A DNA stretch of 64,000 bases from Erythrophleum ivorense (GCA_026724425.1 JAIUCV010000226.1:310001-374000); one strand, 5' to 3'; positions 1-12,384 are shown, numbered from the stretch's first letter. Notes: generated from the sequence alone by a model not told the origin. Numbers and translations are program-made.

Positions 1-539
1 GGGTTATAACAACAAAACCAAAGTCCACTTGACAGGATGGAACAAATTGTGCACACTTTAGAAGGAAGAAGGATTAGGCTTCAAGCCTTGCAACCTTGTT
101 CACAAAGCCTTTTTGACAAAACAAGCCTAGAGCATCTTAAAGATGAAAGAAAACTCCTTTTTAGCCAAAATTCTTAAACTTAAGTATTGCAAAAATGTTC
201 CAACTAGCAAGCTTTATAGTCATTCAAATTCTTCCTAAATGTGGAAAGGAAGAGCCATAACAAGCCTAATTATCACCTTTTGGCTAATCTAGCAAATTGG
301 GTTAAGAAAGAGTATACCAATCAATCACCATCTCTAGTAGTCCATGCAAATTAATTAACAACTTCTATCTAGTCAGATGACTAAGATTGAGACAGCTGTG
401 ATCTTATCTTGCATAATAAATTTAATGGGAACTAGAAGCTTCTAAAAGCTATGTACTCAGAGATAATAAAAAATAAAATCCAAAAAACCTCATTTTCCAT
501 CTTTGATAGCAATGATCACTTAATCTAAATGGGCAGCCT
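1..539. other. No gene seen; degenerate repeat-like DNA
   Basis: No open frame or recognisable motif is visible. The style of the sequence matches the LINE-like remnant that follows, so it may be an older, unreadable part of the same element, but I cannot show this. Confidence 0.4.
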
Positions 540-1080
540 TGGAGATTCTTCCACTACAAAAGTGGTATACAAATGTCTAAGAGAAGACAACAGCCTTTCC
601 AACCCCAATCTTTTTAATGTATAAGACAAGCTTTGGTGCATTCAACTTGTTATGAAAATGCTTATGCTCACATGGAAGTTAATGAGGAAAGCTATCCTAA
701 TATTAGACATTTTAAGGAACCATCACCTAATGGTTATCCAAGATGGTGTCTTCTACAATTGGGAGTATGAAACAATTTATCACATTTTCCTAAAGTTCCA
801 CTTTGCAACCATATGGTTTGCTTCGCCACCAAATATGATGAATCATCATTTCCAAGAGTAATAGAAAGGCTTCACTCTTGGTTTACTAACGACCAAATTA
901 CCCTTTGGAAGGATATGACTAAATTGATCATTCTCATCCCACATGGCATACAGTATTTAAGAAACCAGATCATTCATGAAAATCCAAAGGTAGACCTACC
1001 ATTTTACTTTTGTTCAACAAATAAAAGGAAAGTCACAAGTCAACTTCTTTTCTTGGCAAGCAAGCAACCAAGTTCCCAAA
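540..1080 (+). pseudogene. LINE-like remnant (zf-RVT-type C-terminal region)
   Basis: The plus strand reads as a broken protein resembling the C-terminal zinc-binding region that follows reverse transcriptase in plant LINEs. One stretch ends ETIYHIFLKFHFATIWF, which has the shape of the family's 'E-x-I-x-H-x-F-x-x-C-x-F-A-x-x-x-W' block, with Phe in place of the expected Cys. A later piece, GIQYLRNQIIHENPK, resembles the 'W-x-x-RN-x-x-I-H' segment usual further along. The reading needs at least one frame change near 850 and has an in-frame stop near 620. No reverse transcriptase core is visible upstream. The identification rests on motif spacing only; it is non-functional whatever its origin. 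Confidence 0.42.
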
Positions 1081-1099
1081 TCCAACAATTCCAATCCTG

Positions 1100-2290
1100 A
1101 CAATCTAACTCTTACATGTCCAAAAAGACCCATAAGAGAAAGGTTGATACCAATCATTCACACAACCAAATGAAGCTCAAAGCAGCGGTCCTTTACAATC
1201 TATATCTAGCAAGACACTTTTCATTTACATCCTATTTGGTATGCCTCGTGAAATGAAAAGTGGAATGGAATCAATTACAAATTATGTTTGGTAGAGAGAC
1301 TCTACAACAAAAAGGGAAAGGCAATGTCAATGGAACTTTCTAGCACTATAGCCCAAAAAGGGAAGGAGATTTTGGAGCCATTTTTTAGAAAAGTCAAAAT
1401 TGCCCCTCAAATGTGTCATACTCTTTGTCTTGTTCAGACCCATTATAGAACCATCACTATTCATTGTCTCTCCATTAGCCAGCCACTATTGATGGTGCAA
1501 AACTGCCTTCCTTCACCCAAATAGCTTAGTTATTCTTGTTGCCTTCCCTTATCCCTAATTCCTTTGCAAGTTGCTCCTAAACATCCATTCCTAATATGTG
1601 TGTAAGCTATAGAGGATGAGGAAGAATGGGGTCATCAATGAAATGAAAGGTTTTGGTCTCTACAATATATATGGAAGTCCAAAAGAAAAATAAAAGTTTT
1701 ATTATTTTTCTATTTTTTCTTTTAGTAATGGCATTTTGATCTTTTGCTCAAGCTTTCTTTCCCCTCCTACACTATTTTGATTTTAACAAACATACAAATG
1801 GAAAGGCATTTCATTTCCTTTTTATGTCATACCAAACAGATTTGATTCCATTCTATTCCATTCAACATCCACTTTTCAATCCCATTGAAGCATTTTCTAT
1901 ATAGCAAATAGGCCTTTAGGCTTACCAAGTACACCAATAGAAGGGAGGGATCCCTTAAGGGAATAAGAACCATTGGATCACATAGACATATATTTTTCAA
2001 AACCCTCACCATTCACCTATCCAATTCCTATGTTGAAGCAGGAAACAAGCATCTCTATTCGCATTGCAAAGCAAGGAAGGCGCAAGGGACACCATTAAGA
2101 AGGATAGTTGGCAATTGACCCAAACCTTCTCTTTTCTCAGGGTGAATTATTTAGCCCAAGACATCAAAGCTAAGTGGATAGGAAATCTTGACACCCCCCC
2201 CCCCCACACACACAAGAAAAAAAGAAAAAGAAAATCCCCATTCACTGGGATCCTTTAATCAATTTCAAACTTTGACCATGTATATTAAAA
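1100..2290. other. No gene seen; AT-rich DNA with poly-C/CA tract
   Basis: No supported coding region. A stretch near 1225-1290 and another near 1800-1890 share short words in inverted orientation (AAAGTGGA, TGGAATCAA, GTTTGGTA), suggesting a decayed inverted-repeat element between them. A C-run of about 14 followed by CA repeats lies at about 2192-2212. Confidence 0.35.
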
Positions 2291-2299
2291 AAATTGAAA

Positions 2300-2815
2300 A
2301 AAAAAACAGAAATGGCTATTTGGAAGAAAAGAATCAAACGGGGATAGAATATAAATGAGGTGAAATACTTACGATTCCCTTTGTTTCCCCAGGCTCTGTC
2401 AACAATTCCCCGTTGGTCTGTATCCTTTAGTGCCTCCATTATAACATCAGTGGTTCTTTTGGGATCTTCAAGGGACTAAAAAAGTAAAACATACCATTTT
2501 CATTTAAAGCACTCCAAAATTTTGTTTTCGAAAAAATTGATAACAGTGTCAGAGCATAGAATGTTATGTTTTTTAGCTTAGAATACATTATCAATAGAAA
2601 CTGTCACTCATGACAGGATATATCACTCCACTGATTCCGTTATAAAGTAAATCCTCTATACAGACAAATGAGTCCATAGTGCACAGAGCATAGATATTCA
2701 TAGATTAATTTCTAGGAGGTCATCAGACTATTTGAAATAATCTTGATTATGTCTACATAAACAATTCCAGAGGTTTCAACTTACGTGTTCTAAAAATTCT
2801 GCCTTTGATGAGTTC
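2300..2815 (-). pseudogene. Stray copy of UGT80 exon 10 and flanking intron
   Basis: This block matches 28420-29072, inside the sterol glucosyltransferase gene, in the same orientation. The copy of exon 10 is 2373-2475, 103 nt like the original, and keeps both splice signals (AG before it, GTAAGT after it) and an open frame. It reads SLEDPKRTTDVIMEALKD and continues with changes to the conserved part (TDQRGIVDRAWGNKGN against TGQRGIIDRGWGNLGN). The intron on its minus-strand upstream side is also conserved up to about 2815, but about 150 bp present near 28870-29020 is missing. No other UGT80 exon is seen nearby, so this is an isolated genomic duplicate, not a retrocopy: it contains intron sequence. 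It cannot encode a functional enzyme. Confidence 0.85.
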
Positions 2816-5450
2816 AGAAAAAGTTGACGAAGCAAACCAAAATTCAAGAGTAGAGTGTGAGAGTGTGAGAGTTTAGAACCTTTAAAGTATGAAATTTGTA
2901 AAGTGCTTTTGAATTGAGCGAGCGTGACCCAAAGTGTGAGCATGAATAGGACTAACTTTCTCTATTTTCACCTACATATCTTTTCTCTCTATTTTTCTAT
3001 CACTTCAAAAGTATTTTATAGACCCTACACTTTAGAGGATCCAAACTCAAAAGTGTAAACTACCCCAATGTCATGAGTATTGAGAGTTTTCCCATTAGAC
3101 AAATAAGGAGCAGCTAATTAATTTAAGAATAATCAGGATCCTCTAACTAAATTCCATCGCTTCCTTAATTTGAAGGTCTCCTTATGCACAAATATGACTA
3201 ATTAAACATGTATGAATAGTTAAAGTGTATAAGGCTAGTATATAAAACAACACGGACTTGAAGTTGAATCTAACCAATCTCCTGAAAAATAAAAAACAAT
3301 ATTGATTTATTAACTTCTGATATTATTCCAAAAGTAATAAATTAAAGCAACTTGAAGACTCAAGGTTCTCTATGTTTATTAATCTAGTTTGAAAAACAAA
3401 AGAATGGTATCCCGATCTAAATAATTTCGCTGGGTGTCTTGCTAAAAGCAATTGAGCTGCATTTGGAATATACGTTAATTGCGATCCTTCGTATAAAGTC
3501 CTAATAGATCCATACAGAATATTTATAGGGATTTACACCGGAAAAAATATCCACACTTTTTGATTAATAAAAATGATAATATAGCAATTTCAATTGTTTG
3601 GTATGCGAGAATAATTTTTATGAAAATGAGAATGGGAATGAGAATAGGTAGATGAAATAAATTATCATACACATCTAATATAGGAGTCACGAACATTTTT
3701 CAATTTGAGCTTTGGAGAATTTTTTTGGATTTGGAGATTGCTTTAAAAAAAGGCTATAAGAAAGTCCTTGTAGAAATTGATTGCAAAGATATTTTAGACA
3801 TCATTTATAAAAGAAATTACACTTATTTTTAGCTATAATTAATGAATCTTAATTAAGAAGTTGATTTCTCTTATGTTCTAAGAAATAAAATAAAAAATTG
3901 TTGCATAGACTAGATTGCTGATCACAATGTGAATCTACCTCTGTGTTCAAGTTCTTAAAAATCTTCTTCAAACTCTTAGCACTTTTGTTGCTGAAGATTT
4001 CAGAAGAGCACCCTACCCCATTTGATTACTCTATAGTCTTTTTTTTTTCCTTTGACTTTAGGCCCCTTTTGTCATCCAAAAAAAAAAAAAGAGGGAGGTG
4101 TGAGGGAAATACTTATCTCAAAACCAGTGCTAAAGCAATGCCTTGGCTTTCCAGGTCTCAAACTTTTACTAATTGATGGAATCAAAATATATTTAAACTG
4201 ATTTTATTCATCAATATTTTTTATAAACTGGACCAAACCCGACTGATAATCCTGTATAACGGTCATAAATCAATTGGTATGGTGTAATTTAATTGGTTTG
4301 AGACTTTGAGTGATTAAGTTAATTCATAAATACCTCATGTAAATGAAAATGAGTTTTTCCAAAAACATAAATGAAAATAAAAATAAATATATTTGCTTCA
4401 CAATATAACTATTTAATTATTAAAAATTTTAAATTAATGAATTGATTTCCATCTTATTTCAATTTTTGTCCTGTCCTAATATCTTGATATGTTTAATTTA
4501 AAATTATAATTGCACCGACTTGCATCATTTAATGGGTTTCTTTGTCTTATTTAGACCATTTTCAATTTTCCAAAGCCATCTTTTTATTCCTTTTTAATTT
4601 TTGATAAAATAGAAATTTAATTTATTTTTATTTAAAATTAATATAAAACTTAAAATAATCATTCATTATTCATTTTTTTAAAAAAATTCACTTACCACAT
4701 TCAATCACCCATTATTTCTGATAAATAAATAATTATGTAACTATCTATTTTTTTAATAATTACAAAATTATCAATATTTTTTTAATAACTTGCGTACTAA
4801 GCTATCCAAAATTTTAGTGTTTGCTATTGGATTAAGACACAATAGTAAATACTCATGCTAGACATGATAAATGAGACCATAACGTTAGGTGTAAAAAATT
4901 TTTAAAATTTTTTATTGTATAATTTAAAAGAAATTATAGAAAAAGTGAATGTGTATATAAGTTTTTTTTTCTTTTCACCTACTCCTTTTTTTTCCTTCAA
5001 ATTTTACAATAAAAAATTTTAGAAGCTTCAAACTCTCATATTAAAGGGTTTGGATCTTTTAAAGTGTGAAGCATGTAAAATATTTTCGAGATGTGTGAGA
5101 GAGGAAGAGAGAAAATAGGGAGTAAGTGAAAATAAAGAAAGTGGGCACTATACACACTCATCCTTGTATCATTATCTTTTTTAACTTAGACACTATATAC
5201 ACTTTACACTTTAGAGCAATTCAAATCCCTTGTAGTTAGTCAGCCTTCTTAGGTTTTTAATTTCAGAGCCTAAAATTTTTAATTGTAAAGATAAAAATTA
5301 TAAATATGAGGATAAAAATTTTAATTATAAAAAAATTACATCTTAATCGTACACTAAAATTAAAAATTTTAAAGTGTGATGTTTTGTTTAATTAAAATTT
5401 TTCTTTATGATTAAAAGTTTTTGATTCGTGGAAGAAAAAAAAGTTTTAAA
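2816..5450. other. No gene seen; AT-rich intergenic DNA
   Basis: No coding signal is supported. The sequence is AT-rich with homopolymer runs (T and A runs near 4040-4090). The frames starting near 3943 and 5388 show no recognisable motif. Confidence 0.4.
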
Positions 5451-6935
5451 AGGATTAACTGCTAAGAAATCCAAGTTGCCCTGCAGGGGATCTATAATCA
5501 AGTCAAATGATGGGTTCGGTCTCGTGTTGAGGCTCTCTCCATGGCCCGTCAAGTGTGAGATACAGCCGTTCAAGTCATCCCACAACCTGCAAATTGCCAC
5601 GTGCCTGTTTAACATTAAAATGGTTTAAGACGGAGAAGATCGGGACGCTGACTCTCAGAGGGGAGAAACAAGAACCCATAGGAGTGTGAATGAAAAGGAG
5701 GTGGACCACCCTTGCTTCATTACTCACCACCGCCTACTATCATCAATTTTATTGAGGAATAGTCTCTCGGTTTGGCCGAGAGAGGGAAGTTTCTTTGAAT
5801 TTCTCCCTCTTCTTCGCAACTTTATTCTCCTCTCTCTTTTCTTCGAGGGGCTTGGGTGCTGCCAATGATTTGGTTGAAATGGGTTTTTTTTTTTTCTGCC
5901 TTTGGCTATGATTCGTATCATCTCTATTCTCGTTTGGCTAGGATGTGAATATCATTTCTGATTGGTGCGTTGAAATAGAGAATAGGGGCTTTGTGGTTTA
6001 TACTTGTTTGAGTATTTATTCTCTAATTTTCGGCCTTCAGTTATACTCTGTTTCATCTCCATTTTTAATTGTATTTGAATGTCATCTCTTCTTGGTGACT
6101 TGAGATAAGGAACTTGGGATTTATGATTTAAAATCATTCGGGTTTATTCTTTACTGAACAGTGGTTTGGGTCTTTCGGGGAGTTGTGAAATATTGGTTTA
6201 CATCATTCTCAGATTATGGTTCTACCTAGTGGAGCGGAGTATAAGTTTGGGACTGTTTATACTTCTTGTATTTGTCTCTAAATCCACAGGCTTTAATATT
6301 GTCCATTTATGGATGAAGGGTTTAAACTACAAGTTGTTTTAGGATGTGTGCGTGTGCTGAATTTTTTTTTTTTTCATTAAGCTTAGTTGTGCTTCCTTAT
6401 CACTTTCCAAGGGTTCCTCTATTTTCATCTGATGAGGGATGGGAGCTTTTTGTGGGACCTTATGGTATTGATTTTCTATCCCTATTTAATGCTTACCAAA
6501 ATATAGTGCTTGTTGAATTTTTCTGCACTTAACGGGTCCACTTTTTCCCCATCCTCCTGTTCTAATCAAGTTGAAATGAAGGGGTTGAGGGTGTTTTCTT
6601 GAACTCATTGAATGATTGCTGAAATGGAATATAATTTGATTTTCATGTGCTTTGTTCATATTTCATCCCATGATTATGGTAATTGGGGTTGTTAATTGAA
6701 TTGCTATGCTTCTCCTATGGTTTGTATTCTAGCCTTTTTAAATAATTGGGAATAACATTTTCAATGCTTTTCATATATTTGCTTTCTTTTCAAGATCCCA
6801 CCTTGTTTGTAGGAACAAAGAAAGTTGACATTCAGTTGCCTATGAAGTAACTTAAAGAAGCAATAAACAAGTTTGAAGCAGCAAGCATATTTGGAGAAGA
6901 CGGACCAAGACTTAAGTGTTCAATTGGCAAGTATT
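5450..6935 (+). other. GC-richer block, possibly an old 5' gene end; unrecognised
   Basis: From about 5460 to 5870 the base composition rises above the surroundings and a pyrimidine-rich stretch (about 5790-5840) looks like a plant 5' untranslated leader. About 1 kb downstream, after TTTGTAG, an exon-like stretch (about 6812-6935) reads VDIQLPMK, a stop, then LKEAINKFEAASIFGEDGP. I do not recognise it. It could be the decayed 5' end of a gene or part of a transposon. No continuous coding region can be assembled. Confidence 0.22.
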
Positions 6936-6939
6936 GAAT

Positions 6940-7236
6940 TGTGTAAATTTGATTCTTGTTGGTAGTTCTTTGTAAGTAAACTAGCATTAACCCTCGGAGA
7001 TCCAGGGGTTTTTTTCAAAAATGTGGGTCCCACCAAAAAAAATGTAGGTCTCACGGGAAAAAAGTATTTTAAAAAATAGTATGGATGAACAATGTTAAAC
7101 ATGACACCTAAACAGTGCGAATGAACAATGCCTAAGCCACAGTTTTTATATATATAAAATAGATGTCATGTGTTCTACTCTAAAACTGAAACAATCTATA
7201 TGTGTAAATTTGATTCTTGTTGGTAGTTCTTTGTAA
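6940..7236. repeat. 36-bp perfect direct repeats bracketing a 225-bp segment
   Basis: The same 36 nt, beginning TGTGTAAATTTGATTCTTG, occur at 6940-6975 and 7201-7236. Between them lies a segment with GGGTCCCACC-like and GAACAATG repeats. The bases just outside the two copies differ, so the repeat ends are sharp. Confidence 0.85.
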
Positions 7237-9379
7237 ATTTTTTCATGTTCCACTATTTGTAAGGAATATATTACAAGGAATATATTCATTACAATTTTAT
7301 AACCATACATTTTTATTCTTATTCTATATTTTTATGTATAGCATCATTACAATTCAACAATACATAAAGCATTCTCCTTTTAAATTCAGTTTCATTCCTG
7401 TTCTAGATTTAGCTTCATTGACACTTTAATTGCTCTTCAATTTGTTGGCTTGAAATATCCCTTGTCATTGAAACGTGAGACTTTAATTGCACTTCAATTT
7501 GTTAGCTTCATTGGTGTATTTTCACAACGTGTGCCTTGGTGCAAAAGAACATAGATCCGTGTCATAATATGACAAACATATATTCCATCATATCATAATA
7601 AGATAAGTTTTGTTTCCATTACTTTGTAGCCAAACCTTTTCTTAATTCTAACCATACAAACACATGTATAGAATAATCTAGTTCATCAAACCAAAAGGAC
7701 ATTACATTGAGTTCTACAAGATAACTTCAAGCCAGAGAATAAAAATTGTATATGATAATATTTGCTAGTACAAATATTCCTCAAGATAAATTCGAGCCAA
7801 ATAATAGAAATTGTATGTGACAATGTTGGCTAGTATAGATATTCTTCAAGATAACTTCAAGCCAAAGAATAGAAATTGTTTATGACAATGTTAGCTAGTA
7901 CAAACTAATCTCATACAATCTGTTCCTAAAGACTTAAGATAAAAAATATACCAGCTACTAAATCTAGATGATAACTATGATAGCTTGACTCACCTTTAGG
8001 TTTCAAAAAAGATATAAAAAGCAATACTCTGAAAATAGTTTTGTCTCATCCAAAACTTTAGAACATGTCAAACTAGACTAGACATATGGGCCATAAATCC
8101 ATTGATGCTACCACTAATACTTAGGTTACAGATGAACAAGCTTCCCCTTTTAACCAAGGAATTCAACATCATACAATGTTAACCACAAAAACTATAAAAT
8201 TCAACACCCCCAAATGGTTACGAAATAAATTTCTTACCTTTAGATTGGTTCAACAACAAGTTATGCATTAGCACAAGAATCTAGTTTCACAATGTTTAAA
8301 TAATCATTCACAACTACCCTAACATTTTTTAGAGAGTCAAACACCTTGTTCAAATTAGGCCTTGTTTAGTAGGAACAAAAGAAATGAATTCTGTTTCCAT
8401 TTCTTTGTGTAATGTCTATTTTGCTTTTGTAATCATTATTCAATAATATCTATCTCTTTTTATTACATTTTTCATTTCCATTTCTGTTTCTATCCTAACA
8501 ATTCATTATTCCAAATGGCCAAAGCAATATCTCCAAAAGATGGTGCAATACACACACACACATTTATATCAAATGATGTCTTACCCATTAGCTTTCCATT
8601 ACAACAGACAAGAAATCTCAATTTCACTTAGGTTACATTAGGTATCTTGAAACTACTTAATTTATGTAATATTTATTATGCCCTTATCATCCTTATTAAA
8701 TAGTGTATGTCCCATTTTATCACTTTTTCTTTCCTAATAGGGGTATGAGGGTCATTTTTATTCACATCCTCAATCATTTTCTATTTCCATTTCTAACATG
8801 TTGTGTACCAAATGTAGCACAACTTCTCTTTCCCATACACCATTTTCACTAATTAGAAAGCAAATGTGACTAGAAAAAAATAATTAAACCTAAAATGGGT
8901 ACTTATAAGGGACAAGAGTTAAAGTAATACCGTTTTGTAGCCAAATCTTAAAGTCTCAATAACGACAATAGATGGAAGATTGGCGTGGCTAGTCAAAAGC
9001 AAGTTATGGTGGATCAAGAATCTAGCATCAAAGATCTCATTGGTGGCAATGGATATTCAAGCCATAGCTTGACATTGGTCAAAGAAAATTGTAGCCTTCA
9101 TTCTCTTGAACTTGTTCACTCCTTTGCAAAAACACTATGATTCTCTAAGACCGCCCCTTCCTTATTAGGGTCTTCAAGAACTTGGATCTAGCAAATTGAG
9201 CTTCCTACTTCTAAGACACCATTATTCTCTCCCTTCCATTTGCTTCTGTACCATTATGCTACAAGAAGACGCATTAATCTCCATTAAGAAACATGCAAAA
9301 TTTCACCAAGTAAGACTGTGTTTTGCTCAATGGAGAGGCAATTGACAAGATCCTCAATGGAGAAGATCCAAACACAATT
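7237..9379. other. No gene seen; intergenic DNA with a short tandem array
   Basis: No supported coding region. Besides the 65-bp tandem repeat listed separately, stretches near 8360-8530 and 8690-8830 have the composition of decayed MITEs (words such as TTCCATTTCT and TATTCCAAATGG), but I could not define their ends. Confidence 0.35.
7717..7905. repeat. Tandem repeat, about 65 bp x 3
   Basis: Three head-to-tail units start at 7717, 7782 and 7847, each beginning CAAGATAA and carrying AGAAATTGT-like and GCTAGTA blocks. The spacing is 65 bp. Units differ by scattered substitutions, so the array is old; the third unit is slightly incomplete. Confidence 0.85.
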
Positions 9380-9469
9380 GTTACTTGTAAGTTTAAAATA
9401 GTAACTTAGTCTTTTAACTTTATTTATCATTTTAAAATGATCATCCAAATTTGAAGTGGTTTAAAATAG

Positions 9470-9678
9470 GGGGAAAAACTTATATGCATTTCTTTATATC
9501 TTTATTGTCAAGTTCCTTAATTAAAGCATGACAAGTGTATAATTTTTTCAAATAATTGTATGATTTTTCAATTAAACTATATACTTGTCATACTTTTATT
9601 CAAAAATTATATACTTGTTATATTTTGATTGAAAAACCTAATAGTAAGGATATAAGGAATTGCACCTAAGTGTAGTCC
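9470..9678. mobile_element. Nested MITE with 9-bp target duplication
   Basis: A 209-bp insertion interrupts the left arm of the foldback element. It is flanked by the perfect 9-bp repeat TTAAAATAG (9461-9469 and 9679-9687). Its ends are imperfect inverted repeats, GGGAAAAACTTATATGCA against GGACTACACTTAGGTGCA, followed by TTCTTTATA / TTCCTTATA. The uninterrupted right arm of the host element provides the empty site. A 9-bp duplication is typical of Mutator-type transposition. Confidence 0.82.
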
Positions 9679-9995
9679 TTAAAATAGTCTCTTTAAGTTT
9701 TTAAATTATCTCATAAAAACCCTTTTAATTAGATTTATGAAGTTTATAAATGTTTGTTAATTTTTTGATGATGTGGATTCTATGTGGATAATTTCATACA
9801 TTTTAAAAGATTAGATGGTAGTGAATCAACATTAAAGGCAAAAAAATGAAAAATAAAAATGAGAGGAACCAAAATGAAACATAGTTGACAGTAGGCTCAC
9901 ACACTTCTCTCCTGGTAGTATGTTAAACAATGTAAGGGGGCTTCAACAATGGTGCGAAGCACAAATGATATTAGTTCTAGGCTTCTCTCTTAGTG

Positions 9996-9998
<3 letters not shown>

Positions 9999-10055
<57 letters not shown>
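9999..10055. repeat. (CT)n microsatellite
   Basis: An uninterrupted CT dinucleotide tract of about 57 nt in the left arm of the foldback element. The opposing arm carries a shorter, interrupted GA tract near 11013-11046. Confidence 0.97.
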
Positions 10056-10059
<4 letters not shown>

Positions 10060-12384
10060 CCTGCTTCTCAATCATTTTGTTAAGGGGAATGAAATTTGGA
10101 TGTTCACACTAAATCATTGCACAACTATGAACTAATTAATGGCTCTAAATTTTACCAACTTCTTGACTAAAGTTAAAGGGTTAACACTGCCTATGACAAT
10201 TCCCTTTTGTTCTTCCTTAATAATGTGTACTTTGTAGACTTCTAATCCAAACTGAAAAAGAAGGAGAAATAAAGATAAACAATTGAAAATGGTTAATCAA
10301 CAACTTTTATATATACATTAGACATTGATATTTTCTTCTATTGTTTTTCCAACCTACCATCATTGTTATGAGGGTTGAATTGCTCTTCTATTGCTACTCT
10401 CTTTTACCTTTCATTTTTGGTCATTTACAATTCAACTCAACTTTAGGATAGGAAACTTGAAAGAAAATCAAAGTTGATATACAATATGCTATATCAAAGA
10501 TATTAAGGAAATAAGGAAGATCAAGGATACATAATTGATACTAAAAATAGAAAAAGAAAATATAAGTAAAATATGAAGTCGATACACTATTGATGTACCC
10601 TTGACAATTCATGTGTACTTTGAGAACAAAAGTCTGTGAAAGCCAAAATATGAACATAAGCAGTAAAATAACAAAGTGAAAATTTTTGGAAGTGAGAAGT
10701 GAAATACATAGTGTGAAAGAAGGGAGGAAAATTTGAGAAGGAATGGGTGGGAAGACGTAAAGATCTCGATGTTTAATAACTTATACTCACTTGTTAACAT
10801 TTACAATGATGCTTGTTTCTAGAATATCAAAATTCAAAAGATAGTTCCTTTCCTTCCCTTCTTTTTCCATCTTTTATATGTTCCCCTTACATTAGTAAAC
10901 TAGCACAAGTGTGAACTTCTCCACTCCGGTGCTACAAATTAGTTCATAGGTATGCAATGATTTAGTATGAACATCCAAATTTTCTTCTCCTTAATAAAGT
11001 GACCGAGAAGTAGTGGGAGAGAGATAAAGTGAGCGAGAGAGAGAGTTACCAAGAGAGAAACCTAGCACCACTATTGGTTGTGCCCCATGCTGTCGTCAAA
11101 GCCTTATCTGTCGTTGAATGTCGCCTTCATCCCCTAACAAACCACCATCAAAGAAGAGCATGATTGCAACCTTATCTCTTATGTTTCATTTTGGCTCCAC
11201 TTATTCTTTTTTTTTTTCCAATGTTGATTCATTACCACCTAATATTTTATAATACATGAAATTATTCACATGATATTTATTTTATCATAAAAACTAACAA
11301 ACATTTTATGGACTGGATAGATCCAATTAAAAAGGGTTTTTATGGGACAATTTAAAAACTTAAGAGATTACTTTAAAACACTTCAAATTTAAGGGATTAT
11401 TTTAAAATGATAAATGAAATTAATAAATCACATTATTATTTTAACTTACTTGTAAATAAGCTAGCATGTTTAAGTCAAATCACTTGGGGGCCTAGGCCAT
11501 TTAACCATTAAGTTGGGCTGGGATGGACAAATTGGCCTAATAACTTTTCTTCTTAGAAAACAATAGGCAAGACTATGATGACACTATAATGGAATGTTAA
11601 TCTATATTGGAAAAAAAGTGGACTAGAACAAGGTTAAAAGTAGATATTAAGATTACTTCTCATCTTCCATAAATTATGAAAATTGGGTAACTCTCAATTC
11701 CAAGAAACAGTGTCAATAAAGAAAATTTTTTGGATATACGTGATACAAAAAACTATATATAAATTAAATAATTACAAAGATATATAAACATATATATATA
11801 TATATAAAGAGAGAGAGAGAGAGAGAGAGCTCACTTCTTTATTAGTGCTGCATTTGTGGTTTGGATCAATAAATTTTCATCTTTTTATTAAAAGATAAAA
11901 AAATATATGAGTATCTAGATTATTTTCTCATAATCATTCATTTAGTGGGCATAGGGAAATGACTTAAATGCACTTGCATTGATTATGTTTTGCTAGACAA
12001 ATAACTTGAATACCCCTATATGTATCTTATCTTTTAATGGAAAAAAATATTTTAATTCAAAATATAAATATGAAATATATGTTTTAGTGTCTCTTTATTA
12101 TTAATTTAATCTATTAATTTTTTTATATTGAATCTACTTAAAAATTACTATGGATAAATCACTAGGTATACTTTACTTTACTATGAGTAGTTTGAAAAGC
12201 TTGTAAAAAGTTTTAGATTGAATCTCCCTGTTTTGAAATCCAAATATATATATATATATATATATAATTTCTTTCTTAGTTTCAATTTTTTGATTCGAAG
12301 TGTCTTATTCAACACTTAATGATTTGTTAGAATACCACTTAACCATCATTCAAATTTTAACGATAATATCACATCAATATTAAA

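Larger units (their letters stand above)
9380..11458. mobile_element. Large foldback element, possibly non-autonomous MULE
   Basis: Two long imperfect inverted arms face each other: 9380-10135 on the left and 10937-11458 on the right, with a loop of about 800 bp. Matching blocks run in order inward from both ends. They include TTACTTGTAAG at the outer edge, AAATTTGAAGTG, a 'CATAAAAACCC' block, TCAACATT, CCAAAATGAAACATA, CTAGG[C/T]TTCTCTCTT, a (CT)n tract opposite (GA)n, and GAACATCCAAATTT opposite its complement. The left arm is longer mainly because of a nested insertion at 9470-9678. No transposase is encoded. Long arms of this kind are known from Mutator-like and Foldback elements; the outer target duplication was not resolved. 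Confidence 0.75.

Noticed and set aside
9920..10135. Open frame with a long Leu-Ser repeat
   Set aside because: The repeat is simply the translation of the (CT)n microsatellite, and the frame lies inside a foldback arm.
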